In this document: positions 1 through 13,119 of the stretch, piece by piece
Numbering within the stretch: the first letter of the stretch is position 1
Layout: the number at the start of each line of letters is the position of its first letter
NCBI RefSeq assembly: GCF_035594125.1
Contig: NC_087171.1
Span: 14,202,767 to 14,266,766, forward strand
Reading direction: 5' to 3'
DNA from: Scylla paramamosain
Taxonomy: Eukaryota > Arthropoda > Malacostraca > Decapoda > Portunidae
Length of the DNA: 64,000 nt
Program-made: the position numbers and the translations under genes
The notes under the pieces: generated by a model
The model's input: only the letters and a program-made list of their open reading frames with translations
The model's database searches: none
What the model was told of the DNA's origin: nothing

Positions 1-2551
1 TACTGTGGCCACGTGTGGGGGCCTGGCCTGTTCCAGTGGCTTGGATGGGCAAGTCTGCTGTAGAGTTCTGGAGAGCATGGATTGGGAGAGTGGCCTGGAT
101 AGGTTCTCTTGTAGTAATGGTGTAGATGGGCTTGTCTGGAGAACAGGCCTGCATGGGTTTGTATGTGGTATTGGCCTGGAAAGGCTGGTCTCTGTCATAG
201 ATTTAGATGGGCTGGCCTGGGGCATTAACCTTGACGGGATGGTTTGGGGAATTGGCTTAGATATGCTGGTTTGGGGCACTGACTTAGGTGGACTGAGATG
301 GGATACTGGCCTGGAAGGGCTGGTTTGGGATAATGGTTTAGTTGTGCTAATTTGGGACACTAGCCTAGAGTGGCTGGTCTGGAGCACTGGTCTAGATTGG
401 CTGGTCTGAGGTACTGGCCTAGATGAAGTTGCCTGAAACACTGGCCTGGATGGACTGGCCTGGTGTGTGGATATGGATGGACTGGATGGAGACACACAGT
501 AAACATCTGGTAACCCTTCCTTTTTGCTTGGAGAAGCTGCCAACTTGCTGTCTGTGCCCTCAATACAACCTAAAATGATAAGGTCTGAGGTACCCAGGCC
601 ACCAGCATCCCCTTTGTTTCCAGATACAAGGGAACTTTTAGGTTTCTCTTTGTCATGGTTCATTAGTGATGAATCTGTGGTACTACTTTGTGGTTTTGTT
701 TTCATGGCTGACAAGATGGCACCTAAAGAGTTCAATGCTGCTGGCCTCTGTTCTGTCCGTGTTTGCTCATAGCCTTGGTTGTACTGCTGCTGAATTTCAC
801 TTAAGTTGCTTGACAAGATCTGTAGAGGATCATCTGCAGGTAGAATTGTGGTGTTTTGGCTGGCCAGTCCTGGACTGCCATTAGCTATGGGTGGTCTGAC
901 AGGAGCACTGGTACCACTCCTCCTTTGTATAGGTCTAACACCCATTGCTCTCACTCCAGAGAACACCACTGGAACATTTCTGTTTTTCATAGCAGTTAGG
1001 GCCTGAAGAGATGCACTATGCTTGCTGTCATGTACTATTTGTAATGGTGAGTGAGGGGGAGAAGGCGGTGCCCGACGAAGAGGAGGGGAGAGGGCAGGTC
1101 TGGGTTCCTCTATAGGTTTGGTGGGTTGTTTCCTCCAGGAATCAACTTTGCAGATGGTAATGGTATTATTCTCACATATTTTGCGTAGTGTTGCCAGCTC
1201 CTCCACATTGTTGTGGGCAGGTCTTCTGTGCACCAATGCCCTGCCTTTCTCTGTGTACTGTGAGGAGTGCTCTCCTGAGTACAAAGTGCTACATTGCTCA
1301 ACCTCTGTGTTCTGTAATAGTGAACCCTGAACTCTCCTGTTCCCATGGGAGGATGGGGATGCTGCAGCTACTGGGGGTCTCCTTTCTCTTGAAATGTCCC
1401 TCACCTTGCCAGTAATGGCAGGTGTGAGGACTGCATCAGGTTGATTATGTTGCCCTGAGCTTACAGTCAGGGTAGGGTTGATAATCTTGTTCTGATGACT
1501 GGGCTGATCAGACCTTATTTGGATTGTGCTACCTTCATCATCATCATCATCATTAAATATAATATGTGTGTTTGGAATGGTCATAGGCATAACTTTCCCT
1601 GGGAGCACTGGGTGTTTTGCTTCACTATCCCAAACATTTTGTACCTCTCTTCCATTCCTGGGTTGTGATGTGCCAGCATCTGACTTCCATGATCGCTCCC
1701 TTGCCTTGTGCTTTCTCTTCCTCTTCCTTTTGAGAAGCCATTCTTCTCCCTCTCCCTTTGAGGAAAAAGGATCTGTCACAGAATCTGCAACACATGGTTT
1801 CCTGCCTTCTGCATCCAAGTCCAGATCAGAACTAGCATTGGAGGAGCGGCGGCAGTGATGTTGGCTGATACCCTCCAGACTCGTGAGGAAGCTGCTGGTG
1901 GAAACAACCTTGTCCTGAGAGGAAGAGGAGCTGCTACCACCACCCTTGTCATCTTTGAGCCGTTGTTTTTTCCATTCTTTAAGGTGAGGCTGCTCCATAA
2001 TAGATGCATGCTGCTCAATTTTCTTGTGGCTACTGGCCATGTCATGTGCATCTTTGGAAGGCTGCTGTAATTGTTCTTTTTTCTTCTTTCCTCTCCGCTC
2101 CTCCTGTGATGTGTCTGAGATGGATAGTTCTCTGCTGGCCCTCTCCTTCTTCCGTTTCTTTTTCTCTTCAGACTCCACTTCTTTCCACCCCTTCAAGTGC
2201 TGCTCTCCTCTAGACTCATCTAGACCAGGTTCCCAATCCTCTATTTTACTCCTTTTTTTCCTCTGCAGCTCCTCCACCTCCTCAGCAAACTGACATCTCT
2301 TGCGCTTCTTATTAGTCTTCCTATCTTCCTCTCCTTCCAACCATTCAGCTCTAGTTGCCTCTTTGGATGTTGCCTGGCTGCTCTTCAAGTCATTCTTCAT
2401 TTCCTGCACTCCTTGAGCTTTTTTCTCTTCCTCCACATCTCTTTGCAGCTTCTTTCTTTCATCGTCTTCAGCTATAACAACTGGTATTGGTTCCTTTTTA
2501 GACTTTTTTTTCTTTTTTCCTTTAGTTCCAGGCCTTGGAAGTGATTTCAAT
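1..2551 (-). CDS. coil: Coilin, coding exon 3 (long basic/serine-rich body, open at the window edge)
   Basis: The acceptor AAATTCCAG precedes 2551. The first base completes Lys84, and the frame then runs 850 codons to base 1 without a stop, giving at least 934 residues in the window. This is longer than vertebrate coilin (about 576 aa) or the fly protein. Residues 85-100 continue LKSLPRPGTKGKKKKKSKKE, a lysine-rich NLS. More basic clusters follow (KKRKR, EKKKRKKER, KRKRKRKHK), with a serine run and a four-Asp run near residue 420, as expected of coilin's disordered middle with its nuclear localisation signals. Residues about 785-928 are sixteen 9-residue repeats (see 19-450). No RG box or Tudor-like C-terminus is visible; they would lie left of the window. 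The frame is open at the edge, so ordinary ATG-to-stop ORF searches miss this exon. Confidence 0.8.
19..450 (-). repeat. Coding minisatellite in coilin: sixteen 27-bp units
   Basis: Read on the minus strand, the exon contains sixteen successive 9-residue units with consensus SRPVxQTSP. Examples are SRPVPQTSQ, SRPVLQTSH, SKPIPQTIP and SRPLSQSML. All units stay in phase with 27-bp spacing and no indels, although single residues vary widely. The array is Ser/Pro/Thr/Gln-rich, probably disordered, and rich in possible phosphorylation sites. Confidence 0.9.
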
Positions 2552-2689
2552 CTGGAATTTAGAACATAAAATTACTATTACTGGAAACAAACACCAGTAT
2601 GGAATGCAACCACTTAAAAGTGATTCCTTCAGTCAGAAACTAAACACTAAATATGTGTCATTCAATTAACATTAAAAGAGGGAGGAATA

Positions 2690-5280
2690 ACTGTGCAACA
2701 AGTGAGAGCATTTGTAAATAATAGAGGTGAATGGAAAATGACAGTACTGAGTGCATGAAAATGATGCAATCTCATCATTCCCAGGGAGAGGGATGCTGGC
2801 ACATGCAGCCATTGGTATACAGACCCAGTTGGCATAGACCCAGAAGCAGGCAGAGAATTCCAGAGTTTACCAGGGAAATAGATGAATGACCGAGAATACT
2901 GGCTAACTCTTGCATCAGAGAGGTGGACAGAACAGAGGTGAGAGAAAGAAGAAAGTCTTGTGCAGTGAGGCTGCAGGAGGGGAGGCATCCAGTTAGCAAA
3001 ATCAGAAGAGCAGTTAGCATGAAAATAGCAGTAGAAGATAGCAGGAGATGCAACATTATGGCAATGAGAAAGAGGGTGAAGACAGTCAGTTAGAGGAGAG
3101 GAGTTGATGAGACGAAAAGTTTTTTATTCCACCCTGTCTAGAAGAGCGGTATTAGTGGAACGCCCCCAGACATGTAGAGCATACTCCATACATGGACAGA
3201 TAAGACCCTTGTACAGAATTAGCATGTCGAAGAGTGAGAAAAACTGGCAGAGACGACTCAGAACACCTAACTTCATAGAAGCTGTTTTAGCTAGAGATGA
3301 GATGTGAAGTTTCCAGTTTAGATTATAAGTAGAGGACAGACCGAGGATGTTCAATGTAGAAGAGGGGACAGTTGAGTGTCACTGAAGGCATTGAACAATA
3401 CTAAGTTTGCTCTGCCCCAATCAGAAATCCTAGAGAGATCAGAAGTCAGGCTTTCTGTGGCTTCCCTGCGTGAACTGTTAACTTCCTGAAGGGTTGGACA
3501 TCTACAAAAAGACGTGGAAAAGTGCAAGGTGGTATCATCAGTGTAGGAGTGGATAGGACAAGAGGTTTGGTTTAGATCAATGATGAATAATAGGAAGAGA
3601 GTGGGTGACAGCATATAATCCTGAGGAACACCAGTGTTAATAGATTTAGGAGAAAAAGTGACATCACTGTGAAGGATCTTAATGAGTAACACGAAGTAGT
3701 CAGAAGGTGGAGGAGAGGGAGCAACAAGCCCTGAATCATCCAAGGTGAAGTTTTTAGCAAAAGTTTGAGTGAAGAGTTCCACTTTAGAAATAGATGAGAT
3801 GGTATCAGGTTGAAGTAAAGGAGAGAAAGATGAAGAAGCAAAAATATTGGAGATCTTTTTGGCTAGGTGCCAGAAGTCATGAAGGAAGTTAGATCTTGAA
3901 AGATTTTGACACTTTCTATTAATGAAGGAGTTTTTTGGCTAACTGGAGAACAGACTTGGCATGATTCCGAGCAGAAATATAAAGCGCATGAGATTCAGGT
4001 GATGGAAAGCTCAAGTACCTTTCATGGGCTACCTCTCTATCTCGTATAGTGTGAGAACAGGCTGTGTTAAACCAAAGTTTGGAAGGTTTAAGGTGAGAGA
4101 AAGAGTGACCTCTGTTATGTGACCAGCATACAGATAAGTCTCTGACGTGGAAGCAGTCATTCCCTGGAAAATAAGTGTAATACCTCCTCAGCTCCCCCCA
4201 ATTAGCAGAAACAAAACTCTAGAGGCACCTCCACTTACGGAGGGATCGGAGCAATAGGACAAGATACAGATATAAGATCGGAGGAGCCCAATGGAAAAGA
4301 CAGAGTGAGAGCATAAGCAGAAGGATTAGAGGTGAGGAAAAGATCAAGAATGTTGGGCGTATCTCTAAGACGGTCAGGAATACGAGAAGTGTGTTGCACC
4401 AACTGCTCTAGGTCATGGAGGATAGCAAAGTTAAAGGCTAGTTCATCAGGATAGTCAGTGAAGGGAAAGGAAAGCCAAAGCTGGTGGTGAACATTGAAAT
4501 CTCCAAGAATGAGGACCTTCACAAGAGGGAAGAGAGTCAGAATGTGCTCCATTTTGGAATTTAAAAGGTCAGAGAATTTTTTTATAGTAAGAGGAGTTAG
4601 GTGAAAGATATATAGCACAGATAAATTTGGTTTAAGAGTGAATCTGTAGTCATAGCCAGATGGTGGAAAATTCAAAAGATTCATGAACATGGGCACGAGC
4701 AGGTTAAGTCGTTGCGCAGACAGACATAACATCCACCTTTGGATTGAAAATGAGGATAGAGAAAGTAGGAGGGAACAGAAAAGGAGCTACTGTCAGTTGT
4801 CTCAGACACCTGTGTTTTGGTGAGGTTTAGTAGAGGAGAGGTGGTGTTCTACAGATTGAAAATTAGATCTAAGACTGCAAATGTCACAGAATTTAATGAA
4901 GAAAGTTGAGAGGGGTATCAAGACACTTAGGACTGATACCAGAAGAGCAGTCTGACCTGGGAACATTTGTGGTCCCCTCCTCAGATAGGGACTCTGAGGC
5001 TGGTATATGAGTCTCCATATTAATAATGAATTTTGAGTAAAGGGTGTAATTGGGTGCATGTAGTTTTGTGTGAAGGAAGAGAGTTGTCTTTAGAGAGCAG
5101 GCTGTGACTACCCCCTTGTGTTGTGAGACACAAAGGGAAACATTCAGTGAGGTCACAGTTGGGTTACTGATGAGTTCACAGCACCCCCTGATCCAATGCT
5201 TCAGACCTCACTGGGAGTAATTATCATTTCGACAGGTGTCTACTGCCTCTTGCTCCACTTAAATCAGTCATCATTTTCAT
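2690..5280 (-). mobile_element. Jockey-like non-LTR retrotransposon, internally deleted, in coilin intron 2
   Basis: On the minus strand the order is: a 5' region near 5280-5060; coding relics at about 5059-4802; an AP-endonuclease segment at 4732-4235 with the GDFNVHH motif and an [12 protein letters not shown] end; a reverse transcriptase segment at 3782-3351 with GVPQD, LSPTLFLLFI and a YADD-like box changed to YTDD; and C-terminal segments at 3354-2690 with ASMKLGVLSRL, YKGLICPCMEYALHVWG and GKLWNSLP. The frame is broken many times. Between about 3660 and 3650 the text jumps from a KILHSDV segment to PKSINTGVPQ, so the fingers and first catalytic-Asp part of the RT are missing. The element lies in the same orientation as the host gene. 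Confidence 0.88.
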
Positions 5281-5543
5281 CTGGTGCCTTATATCCATAG
5301 TTAACTCTTTTTTCCCAATCATATTATGTAACATGACTACAAAAAGGTATTTGGATGCCCCTAAAAACATAATCATTCATGAATAGCAGAAGGAATGGCT
5401 TCATTCTCTCATACCAGATGAAACACACTTCTGCAACACATCAGTCACCCTCAAAGCTTTCATGTGCACCAGTTGTGAACTGTTAACAAAGGCAACGAAG
5501 GAGATGAGTGACCTGTATTTATTTGTTCACCATGTTTTCTTAC

Positions 5544-5643
5544 TTCAAAACACCAGAATCCTCCAGGACAGCAGCCGTCTCATCAGGGTGGATGTAGAAC
5601 TCCTCATCAAAGAGCCCCAAACGTGCTCTGGTCTGGTCATCAT
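5544..5643 (-). CDS. coil: Coilin, coding exon 2 (second half of N-terminal domain)
   Basis: This 100-nt exon encodes residues 51-83 and two bases of codon 84. It has an acceptor CACTACAG at 5645-5644 and a donor AA|GTAAGA at 5543-5542. The translation DDDQTRARLGLFDEEFYIHP followed by DETAAVLEDSGVLK matches the second half of the coilin N-terminal fold: an LGL-F strand, an acidic turn, a hydrophobic-P-x-E turn and a V-L-x-D helix end. Phase 1 in and phase 2 out fit both neighbouring exons exactly. Intron 1 (5644-6684) is AT-rich and holds nothing I recognise. Confidence 0.82.
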
Positions 5644-6684
5644 CTGTAGTGTCAATAAAGTAAATTAAAGCTAGGCCACTACAGTACATCCTAATTCCTA
5701 GACATAAGTGAAAAGACGTGCAGTGCATCTTTTCAAAAAATCCAATCACATTCACTCGTTCTTTTACCTTTTCAGAATTAGACACCTAATAGACATGAAC
5801 TATATAAAAGTAAATCTCCATAACAGCTTCAACCACTTTTCATATTTCTTTACCAACAAAGTGCAACCTTGGGATCTGAAGAGCAGATGTACCATCAACA
5901 CATATGCTAGGTAATTAAAAAATGGTTGGGAAAGACAAACAAAAAGAATAATAAATAAATAAATAAATCATAGAAACTTCCTATCTTGCTTGTATAAGAA
6001 TTGTTTTGTCAAAAGTTAGGAGATTGTTACATAAACAGGTAAGAGCAGTTATTATGTTGCTAAATCAGCAGTTAGGACTGCTACATAAGTAGATGGGACT
6101 GTTTGAGTTGGGTTGGCGTATGGAGTTCCCTTCCAGCTACAGCCTAGCATTTCTGTTTTTGAGTGTTATATTACTTACTGTTTCCCTTACCAAGAAATCC
6201 TGGTTACCCACTGGGCTTCCAGGCTGTTATGAGGAAAAGCTGCAGTCCTATCATGTGGAATTACAAACACTGCTAGTCCACTACACATAAAAATTCTGGG
6301 CCACCCATCCTCTTAAACTCTAAATTGATGAACCTGACTACCGTGACTGGATAGCCAGTGGTTATCATAAAAGCTAGCTCCGTTGTCACCTTGCTTTGTG
6401 ACATGACAGTGGGGTCAGCCAACCAGATAAGACCTTAAAATTTCCTTTACAGTGTTAATGGCTTTTTCACCTGTACGACATAACCCAGAGATGGCTTGCA
6501 AAACGAAGCAAACCATTACAGAACTGTCACTAAAAATTCATGTGTGCAGATGATGGAGCATTAACATATATTGCACTATGGTATCCACTTACTGATGGAG
6601 TACAGGATATTCCGTCTTCTAGTTAGCACAAGCGACATAAGCACAAACAAAAACATGTCAATAGTAGCAGTAGCAATCCCTTAC

Positions 6685-6835
6685 CCTCGCCACACTCCTC
6701 CCCGTAGACGCTGAACAGCTGGCTGATCTTGCTGATTACATCCCGCACGGTCTTCGTCTCCTTCGGCTTCACTTTTAATACAGAAAACTTCCTCTCATCC
6801 TCCAAAAAGTCGCTAAGATCTAGTTTAATCCTCAT
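6685..6835 (-). CDS. coil: Coilin, coding exon 1 (N-terminal ubiquitin-like half-domain)
   Basis: Coilin is the scaffold of nuclear Cajal bodies, where spliceosomal snRNPs and related RNPs mature. This exon encodes residues 1-50 plus one base and starts at ATG 6835 with MRIKLDLSDF. Its pattern of a basic-hydrophobic first strand, a KVKP strand and the helix VRDVISKISQLFSVYG is that of the coilin N-terminal self-association domain. The donor is G|GTAAGG (phase 1), and joining to 5643 restores the domain in frame. An in-frame ATG at 6910 would add 25 residues unlike the family, so I prefer 6835. The call rests on domain shape and on the basic low-complexity body that follows. The diagnostic C-terminal Tudor-like domain lies outside the window. 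Confidence 0.82.
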
Positions 6836-6875
6836 GACGGGCGCCCTTCCGTGCCTCGCCGCTCGGCTGTGTTCG

Positions 6876-6955
6876 CCAATAGGGTGCCTCAGTCTCAGCA
6901 GCGTCCACAATCCTCCGTGATTGGCCAGCCTCTCGTCGCCCCGGGTTGTGATTGG
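6876..6955 (-). promoter_or_regulatory. Coilin upstream region with three CCAAT boxes
   Basis: Within 120 bp upstream of the coilin ATG there is one CCAAT on the plus strand (6876-6880) and two ATTGG motifs (6920-6924 and 6951-6955), which are CCAAT in coilin orientation. All three sit in NF-Y-like contexts (GCCAATAG, GATTGGCC, GATTGGCT). The local sequence is GC-rich compared with its surroundings. No TATA box is evident. NF-Y use is inferred from motif and position only. Confidence 0.6.
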
Positions 6956-6959
6956 CTAC

Positions 6960-8204
6960 TCGATGTCCCCTGACACTGGCTGTAGGAAATGTGTGCAGCA
7001 AAGGCAAAAACTACCTTGCATTAGGAAATACGTAAGGAGAATAATAGAATGTAGAGAAATTTTGGACAAGCCTCGGATGAACAACGAAACTGAAACAAGA
7101 GTTAAAGAAAATCATTAAATTGTATGAAAGGAAATAAGAACTAGGAGTAAAATTATCATAGTAGAGAGTGATAGGAAATAATGCTTGAATGAACAATGAT
7201 AATGACACAATAATTACAAAAGCAAAATCGCTAAACTGCATGAAAAGATATGAGAGATGAGAGAAAGAATACGAGAAAAAAATATTAGAAAATAGGGAAA
7301 TTAAAATAGAACATGATTCACCATCGTATACCGTGTACGCACTTGCACATTTATTTATTTATTTATTTATTTGTGAGTGTGTGGCATTGTATGCAGATGT
7401 TTGATATTTATTAAAATGAACATCGTCATATTATCTCCTTAATCCTTAATATTTATCTCCTTTATCTTTGAATTCACCAAAGCAAGTTGTCAGTACACGC
7501 GGCGATTCAGTACAATATGTATGTAACATTAAGTTGGTAACCCAATACATGAAGGAGAAAAAGGTGGACCTGTTAATTAATTCATCTTGACACCGACAAG
7601 TCGATTTGTCAATAGCCTACAGTAGACAAGTACAGGTTGACTGCATTTTTTTTCCTTTTTGTTTCATGTTTTTAATTAGTTAATTTGTTAATTTATTACG
7701 CATTTATTTTGTATAGGAGGTTTGTGGGAGTGTCACACGCTTGATATGGGATAGGTGTATTTAAAGCAATTCTAACCTACATCTTTCTATACCTCTGAAG
7801 GGTTCAGTCCTAAGCGAGGACACTCCTCATGGATAAATTAATCGCACCTTCATATTGATTCTTCGGTGTTTTCATGACGCTCTAAGAGGGAGGAGAGACA
7901 GCAGTCACCTGCGAACGCTATGCCCAGTCGCGATTAGTATTTTATTCTAACTCATTTTCAAGGCGGCCTGCCAGTCTTTTCATCGTAGTCGAACCCTCCC
8001 ACAAGATGCAAAGTTTTCTACAGTATAAGTTAAAATGAACGATCCGGGAAGTTTCGGGTGAAAATAATTGTTCTGAAAGTGACATCTACAAAATCGAAAT
8101 GCATATGACATAATAAACTATTAAAACATGCAAATTTAATCATCATATCTTTCTTTTCTTCTTTTATATCTCAACTTAACCCTTGTTCTCCTTCCCTCTT
8201 TGTT

Positions 8205-8244
<40 letters not shown>

Positions 8245-9010
8245 CCACAAGGTACTGAAGACAATGGCGGCACAGGTCGACCTTACAGGTCCCATACGCG
8301 TCTCGCATCGCCTGCCATTCTCCCCGTCACAATACTGAACCATCTTACATACCACTGTCACCAAACAAGCCTGGATTCACATATTTATTTCTCGTACCTT
8401 TCGTTTGAAGACGCGCAAACAAAACCTAGGAAAAGCAACACTGAATTCAATGCACCGTTTTGTAGCTGATGTACCGGAGAAAAGGGCACACCAACGTCCT
8501 TACCAAGGAACGTATAATAAGAGAATCTTTGGTTCATAACGGTTAACTCGGCTTACGCAGGCGTTCTGTCAAACCCGTGTACAAAACGACCTGCACAACA
8601 ACAGTAGCAGCAGCAAGAATAACAACATTCCCTCCCTTCATAGAACAATCATTCCTGCATCCTCGCCCATGGTAGCAAGAAACACTAGCGCCCTCTACAT
8701 TCCCTCAGTTGCGGCAAACTCCTGATCTCCGTACTTTCAGTGCCACGCTGCCTGAGCCTGCCTGTCTGCTACTTACATCTCGCCTGCCTCGCACATCATC
8801 TATTCTTATTTATTTTGTTTGCTTGAAATGGCTAGCAACACATAAATTTCAGTAACGTATTTTCTGTAAGCTAGGATATCACCCCTGTATTATTTTTCCT
8901 CGTAGTACAATCAAATCATAGGGCCGAGTATTATCATTAACCTTCTCATTCATTTCATTCCAAAGCGTTTCAAAATAAAGTATGTACTGGTGTCATAATT
9001 GACCAGTTGC
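6960..9010. other. Intergenic DNA upstream of coilin, no gene seen
   Basis: AT-rich sequence with an ATTT run at 7349-7372 and an AG run at about 8208-8238. The short open frames here lack domain signals or splice context. A less AT-rich patch at about 8560-8780 carries nothing recognisable. Confidence 0.6.
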
Positions 9011-9011
9011 A

Positions 9012-10747
<1,736 letters not shown>

Positions 10748-11206
10748 CTCAGTGAAAAGACCAAAACCTGGATGGAATTTTTTTCCGAAAGTAAGGTAAT
10801 GAGAATAAAGATGCAGATGAAATATCAGAATGGAGAGGGGGCACGGTAGAGAAGGGAAAGAAGAAAATTCGGATACATAAGAGGACATGGAAAAAAAAAA
10901 GAAAAGGAGGGAAAGGAAAGGGCAATACTTGAATAACATAAAAGAAAGCTTCCCCAAGATATATGTAGAACGCTGGAGTGAACTAATGAGGAAACAATAT
11001 GAAAAGAAGGATGCAGGAAAGACTAGATAAAATGCAAATATGGGGACAGGACGGTACAAGTACCTCGGGTCCTGTAAAATACAAATAGGTAAATGTAACT
11101 AATTTACCCCTTCATTACAAAGCTTACACGCACAGGAGGCAAAATTGCTAGTCTTCCACTCCTGTCAGAAAGGAAAGGTCACAACTCCTTGACTTGTATT
11201 GCTTGG

Positions 11207-11418
11207 TAAACAGGGAATAAAAGTGAGAAAGGAAACAGACAAACTTAGGTGCTTCAAAATGACAAGCATAGTGTTCGCGGGATGAGAACAATTCCTGAAA
11301 TTGTAGTAGGGTGAAAATATCGGCAACGTACTTTCTGTAATGTTCTTCCTGAGAGACTGATGAATTCAAGATCAAATTGGTATGTGGGAGAATCATTATA
11401 TCGTAGGAACATTGGGGA
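11207..11418. repeat. Direct repeat, copy 1 of about 210 bp
   Basis: This segment, from GGTAAACAGGGAATAAAAG to GAACATTGG, recurs at 12091-12303 with about 90% identity by eye. It contains no convincing coding sequence; the open frames on its minus strand appear in both copies only because the DNA is duplicated. Confidence 0.9.
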
Positions 11419-11475
11419 AACAGTATCCTTTGTATTCACATACCACTAGGAAGGCAGATGTTCCTTAAAGCTCCA

Positions 11476-11479
<4 letters not shown>

Positions 11480-11530
<51 letters not shown>
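11480..11530. repeat. (TC)n microsatellite
   Basis: About 51 bp of TC between the two copies of the local duplication. Confidence 0.95.
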
Positions 11531-11536
<6 letters not shown>

Positions 11537-11666
11537 AGGTGATATTACACGTGTAAAAAGAGAAAGGAGTAAGAGCCGGATGACGACGACCTTCTTGTGT
11601 AGGTTATGTACTAGGAAGGGTTAAGGTCACCCGGATACTTCCGTCAGTGAGTGAAATATATGTGGC

Positions 11667-11780
11667 ACTGTTGTTGTTGTTAGTGATGGTGGTGGCGTTG
11701 CTGTTGTTGTTTTCAGTGGTGGTAATGGTGGTGGTGGTGGTGGTGTTGATGATGACGTTGTTGTTGTTAGTGGTGGTGAC
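11667..11780. repeat. GTT/GGT-rich imperfect triplet repeat
   Basis: Interleaved GTT, GGT and GAT triplets between the two copies of the 210-bp repeat. Confidence 0.85.
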
Positions 11781-12090
11781 ATTTTTTTGTTGTTTATAAA
11801 TATTTTCAAATGTGAAAAGAAAATAGGTGCAGCTGGTTTGTTCATACGATACTGGATTCCTTCTTGGTCATGCGAATGTCATGAATGCAATCTTAATGAT
11901 AGATCATAGGACATACGAAAATACGTTTATTTCTTTTCTCCTTTTAATTATCATTGGCTCTGGTGGTATCAAAAGGTTATTATCATTCGTTAACTTGGAT
12001 TATATAAAAAAAAAAAAATGAAAAAAATAACATTAATGAAAGAAGTTGCATCCATATACACTGTACTACTTGTGTGTATGTGTATGTGTG

Positions 12091-12303
12091 TTGGTAAACA
12101 GGGAATAAAAGTGAAAAAGGAAACAGAGAAACTTAGGTGCTTTTAAATGACAAGCATAGTGTTCGCAGGATGAGAACAATACCTGAAATTGTAGTAGGGT
12201 GAAAATATTGGCAATGTACTTTCTGTAATGTTCTTCCTGAGAGAGTAATGAATTCAAGATCAAATTTGAATGTGGGAGAATCATTATATCTAATGAACAT
12301 TGG
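12091..12303. repeat. Direct repeat, copy 2 of about 210 bp
   Basis: Second copy of the 11207-11418 segment, same orientation. It is itself bracketed by two similar sequences: GTTGCATCCATATACACTG at about 12046 and GTTGCTTCCATATACCCTG at about 12306, each followed by a TG-rich run. The whole therefore looks like a tandem or slippage-linked duplication, not a mobile insertion. Confidence 0.9.
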
Positions 12304-12420
12304 AAGTTGCTTCCATATACCCTGTACTACTCTGTGTGTATGTGTGTGTGTGTGTGCAGGCTCCTTTGAAGGTTTCAGTGCAGTACGATACTTCTCACAG
12401 TTGTTTGTTACTTGTAACTT

Positions 12421-12434
12421 GCGTCACGTGACGC
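12421..12434. promoter_or_regulatory. 14-bp palindrome with a CACGTG E-box
   Basis: GCGTCACGTGACGC is a perfect palindrome centred on CACGTG. The core GTCACGTGAC is the high-affinity site for USF/MiT-type bHLH-zip factors. No gene start has been located beside it, so a function is only inferred. Confidence 0.45.
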
Positions 12435-13119
12435 CTGTTATCGCGGTGTAAAGGACAGCCCTGCTGTGTTATACAGGAAATCCGGATGTGGAAAGAAGCT
12501 AAGACACTGTGGGTGAACTGGGATAAAGCGGTAGCTGCCGTAAAGATGCCAACTCATGTTACCTTCATAGTGTAACTTATATTTCGCAAGGTGTTGGGTG
12601 TAAACCCTGACTTATCAAATTTATTTTTTATTGCAAGGTCGTGTAGCTTTCTGCATCATTCAAATAACCCGCTTTTCAGCCGAAGAACGAATCTTGTGCG
12701 CATTCATTGCGCAGAGTAAAGTAGCAACGACTTACGTATAAATATTTAGACACTTGTCATGGGGATATTCTTTTAATTTGTTAGATTTAAAAACAAGCTA
12801 AGATTTCCACTTGTTTATAATATCTTCTGCATCAAGTGTTTGTGCGTTTTCATTGTATCAGTTTTCATTCACCTTTGTAAATAATTTAATAGAAAATGCA
12901 TCATTATTCGCCTTGTGTAATATGTCACATAAAAATATGCATTGCACCAAATAATAAATCGATACAAAATACAGCTGTATTACTGGCGTCATCAATGTTT
13001 TGACTTGACAGTGAAATTCAAGGGCATATTTCCTTATTTGGTCGATACAAAAGAAACAGAGAACATCATACAAAATATATTTCCATTTACAGGGAAGACT
13101 GAGATATATAAAACCACCC

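Noticed and set aside
5..409. 134-codon plus-strand open frame rich in Gly, Leu and Trp
   Set aside because: It is the antisense shadow of the coilin 27-bp repeat; the minus strand is the coding one.
8200..8238. CRISPR-like or other regular spaced repeats
   Set aside because: Only simple dinucleotide repeats occur here and elsewhere; no repeat-spacer structure is present, and the DNA is eukaryotic.
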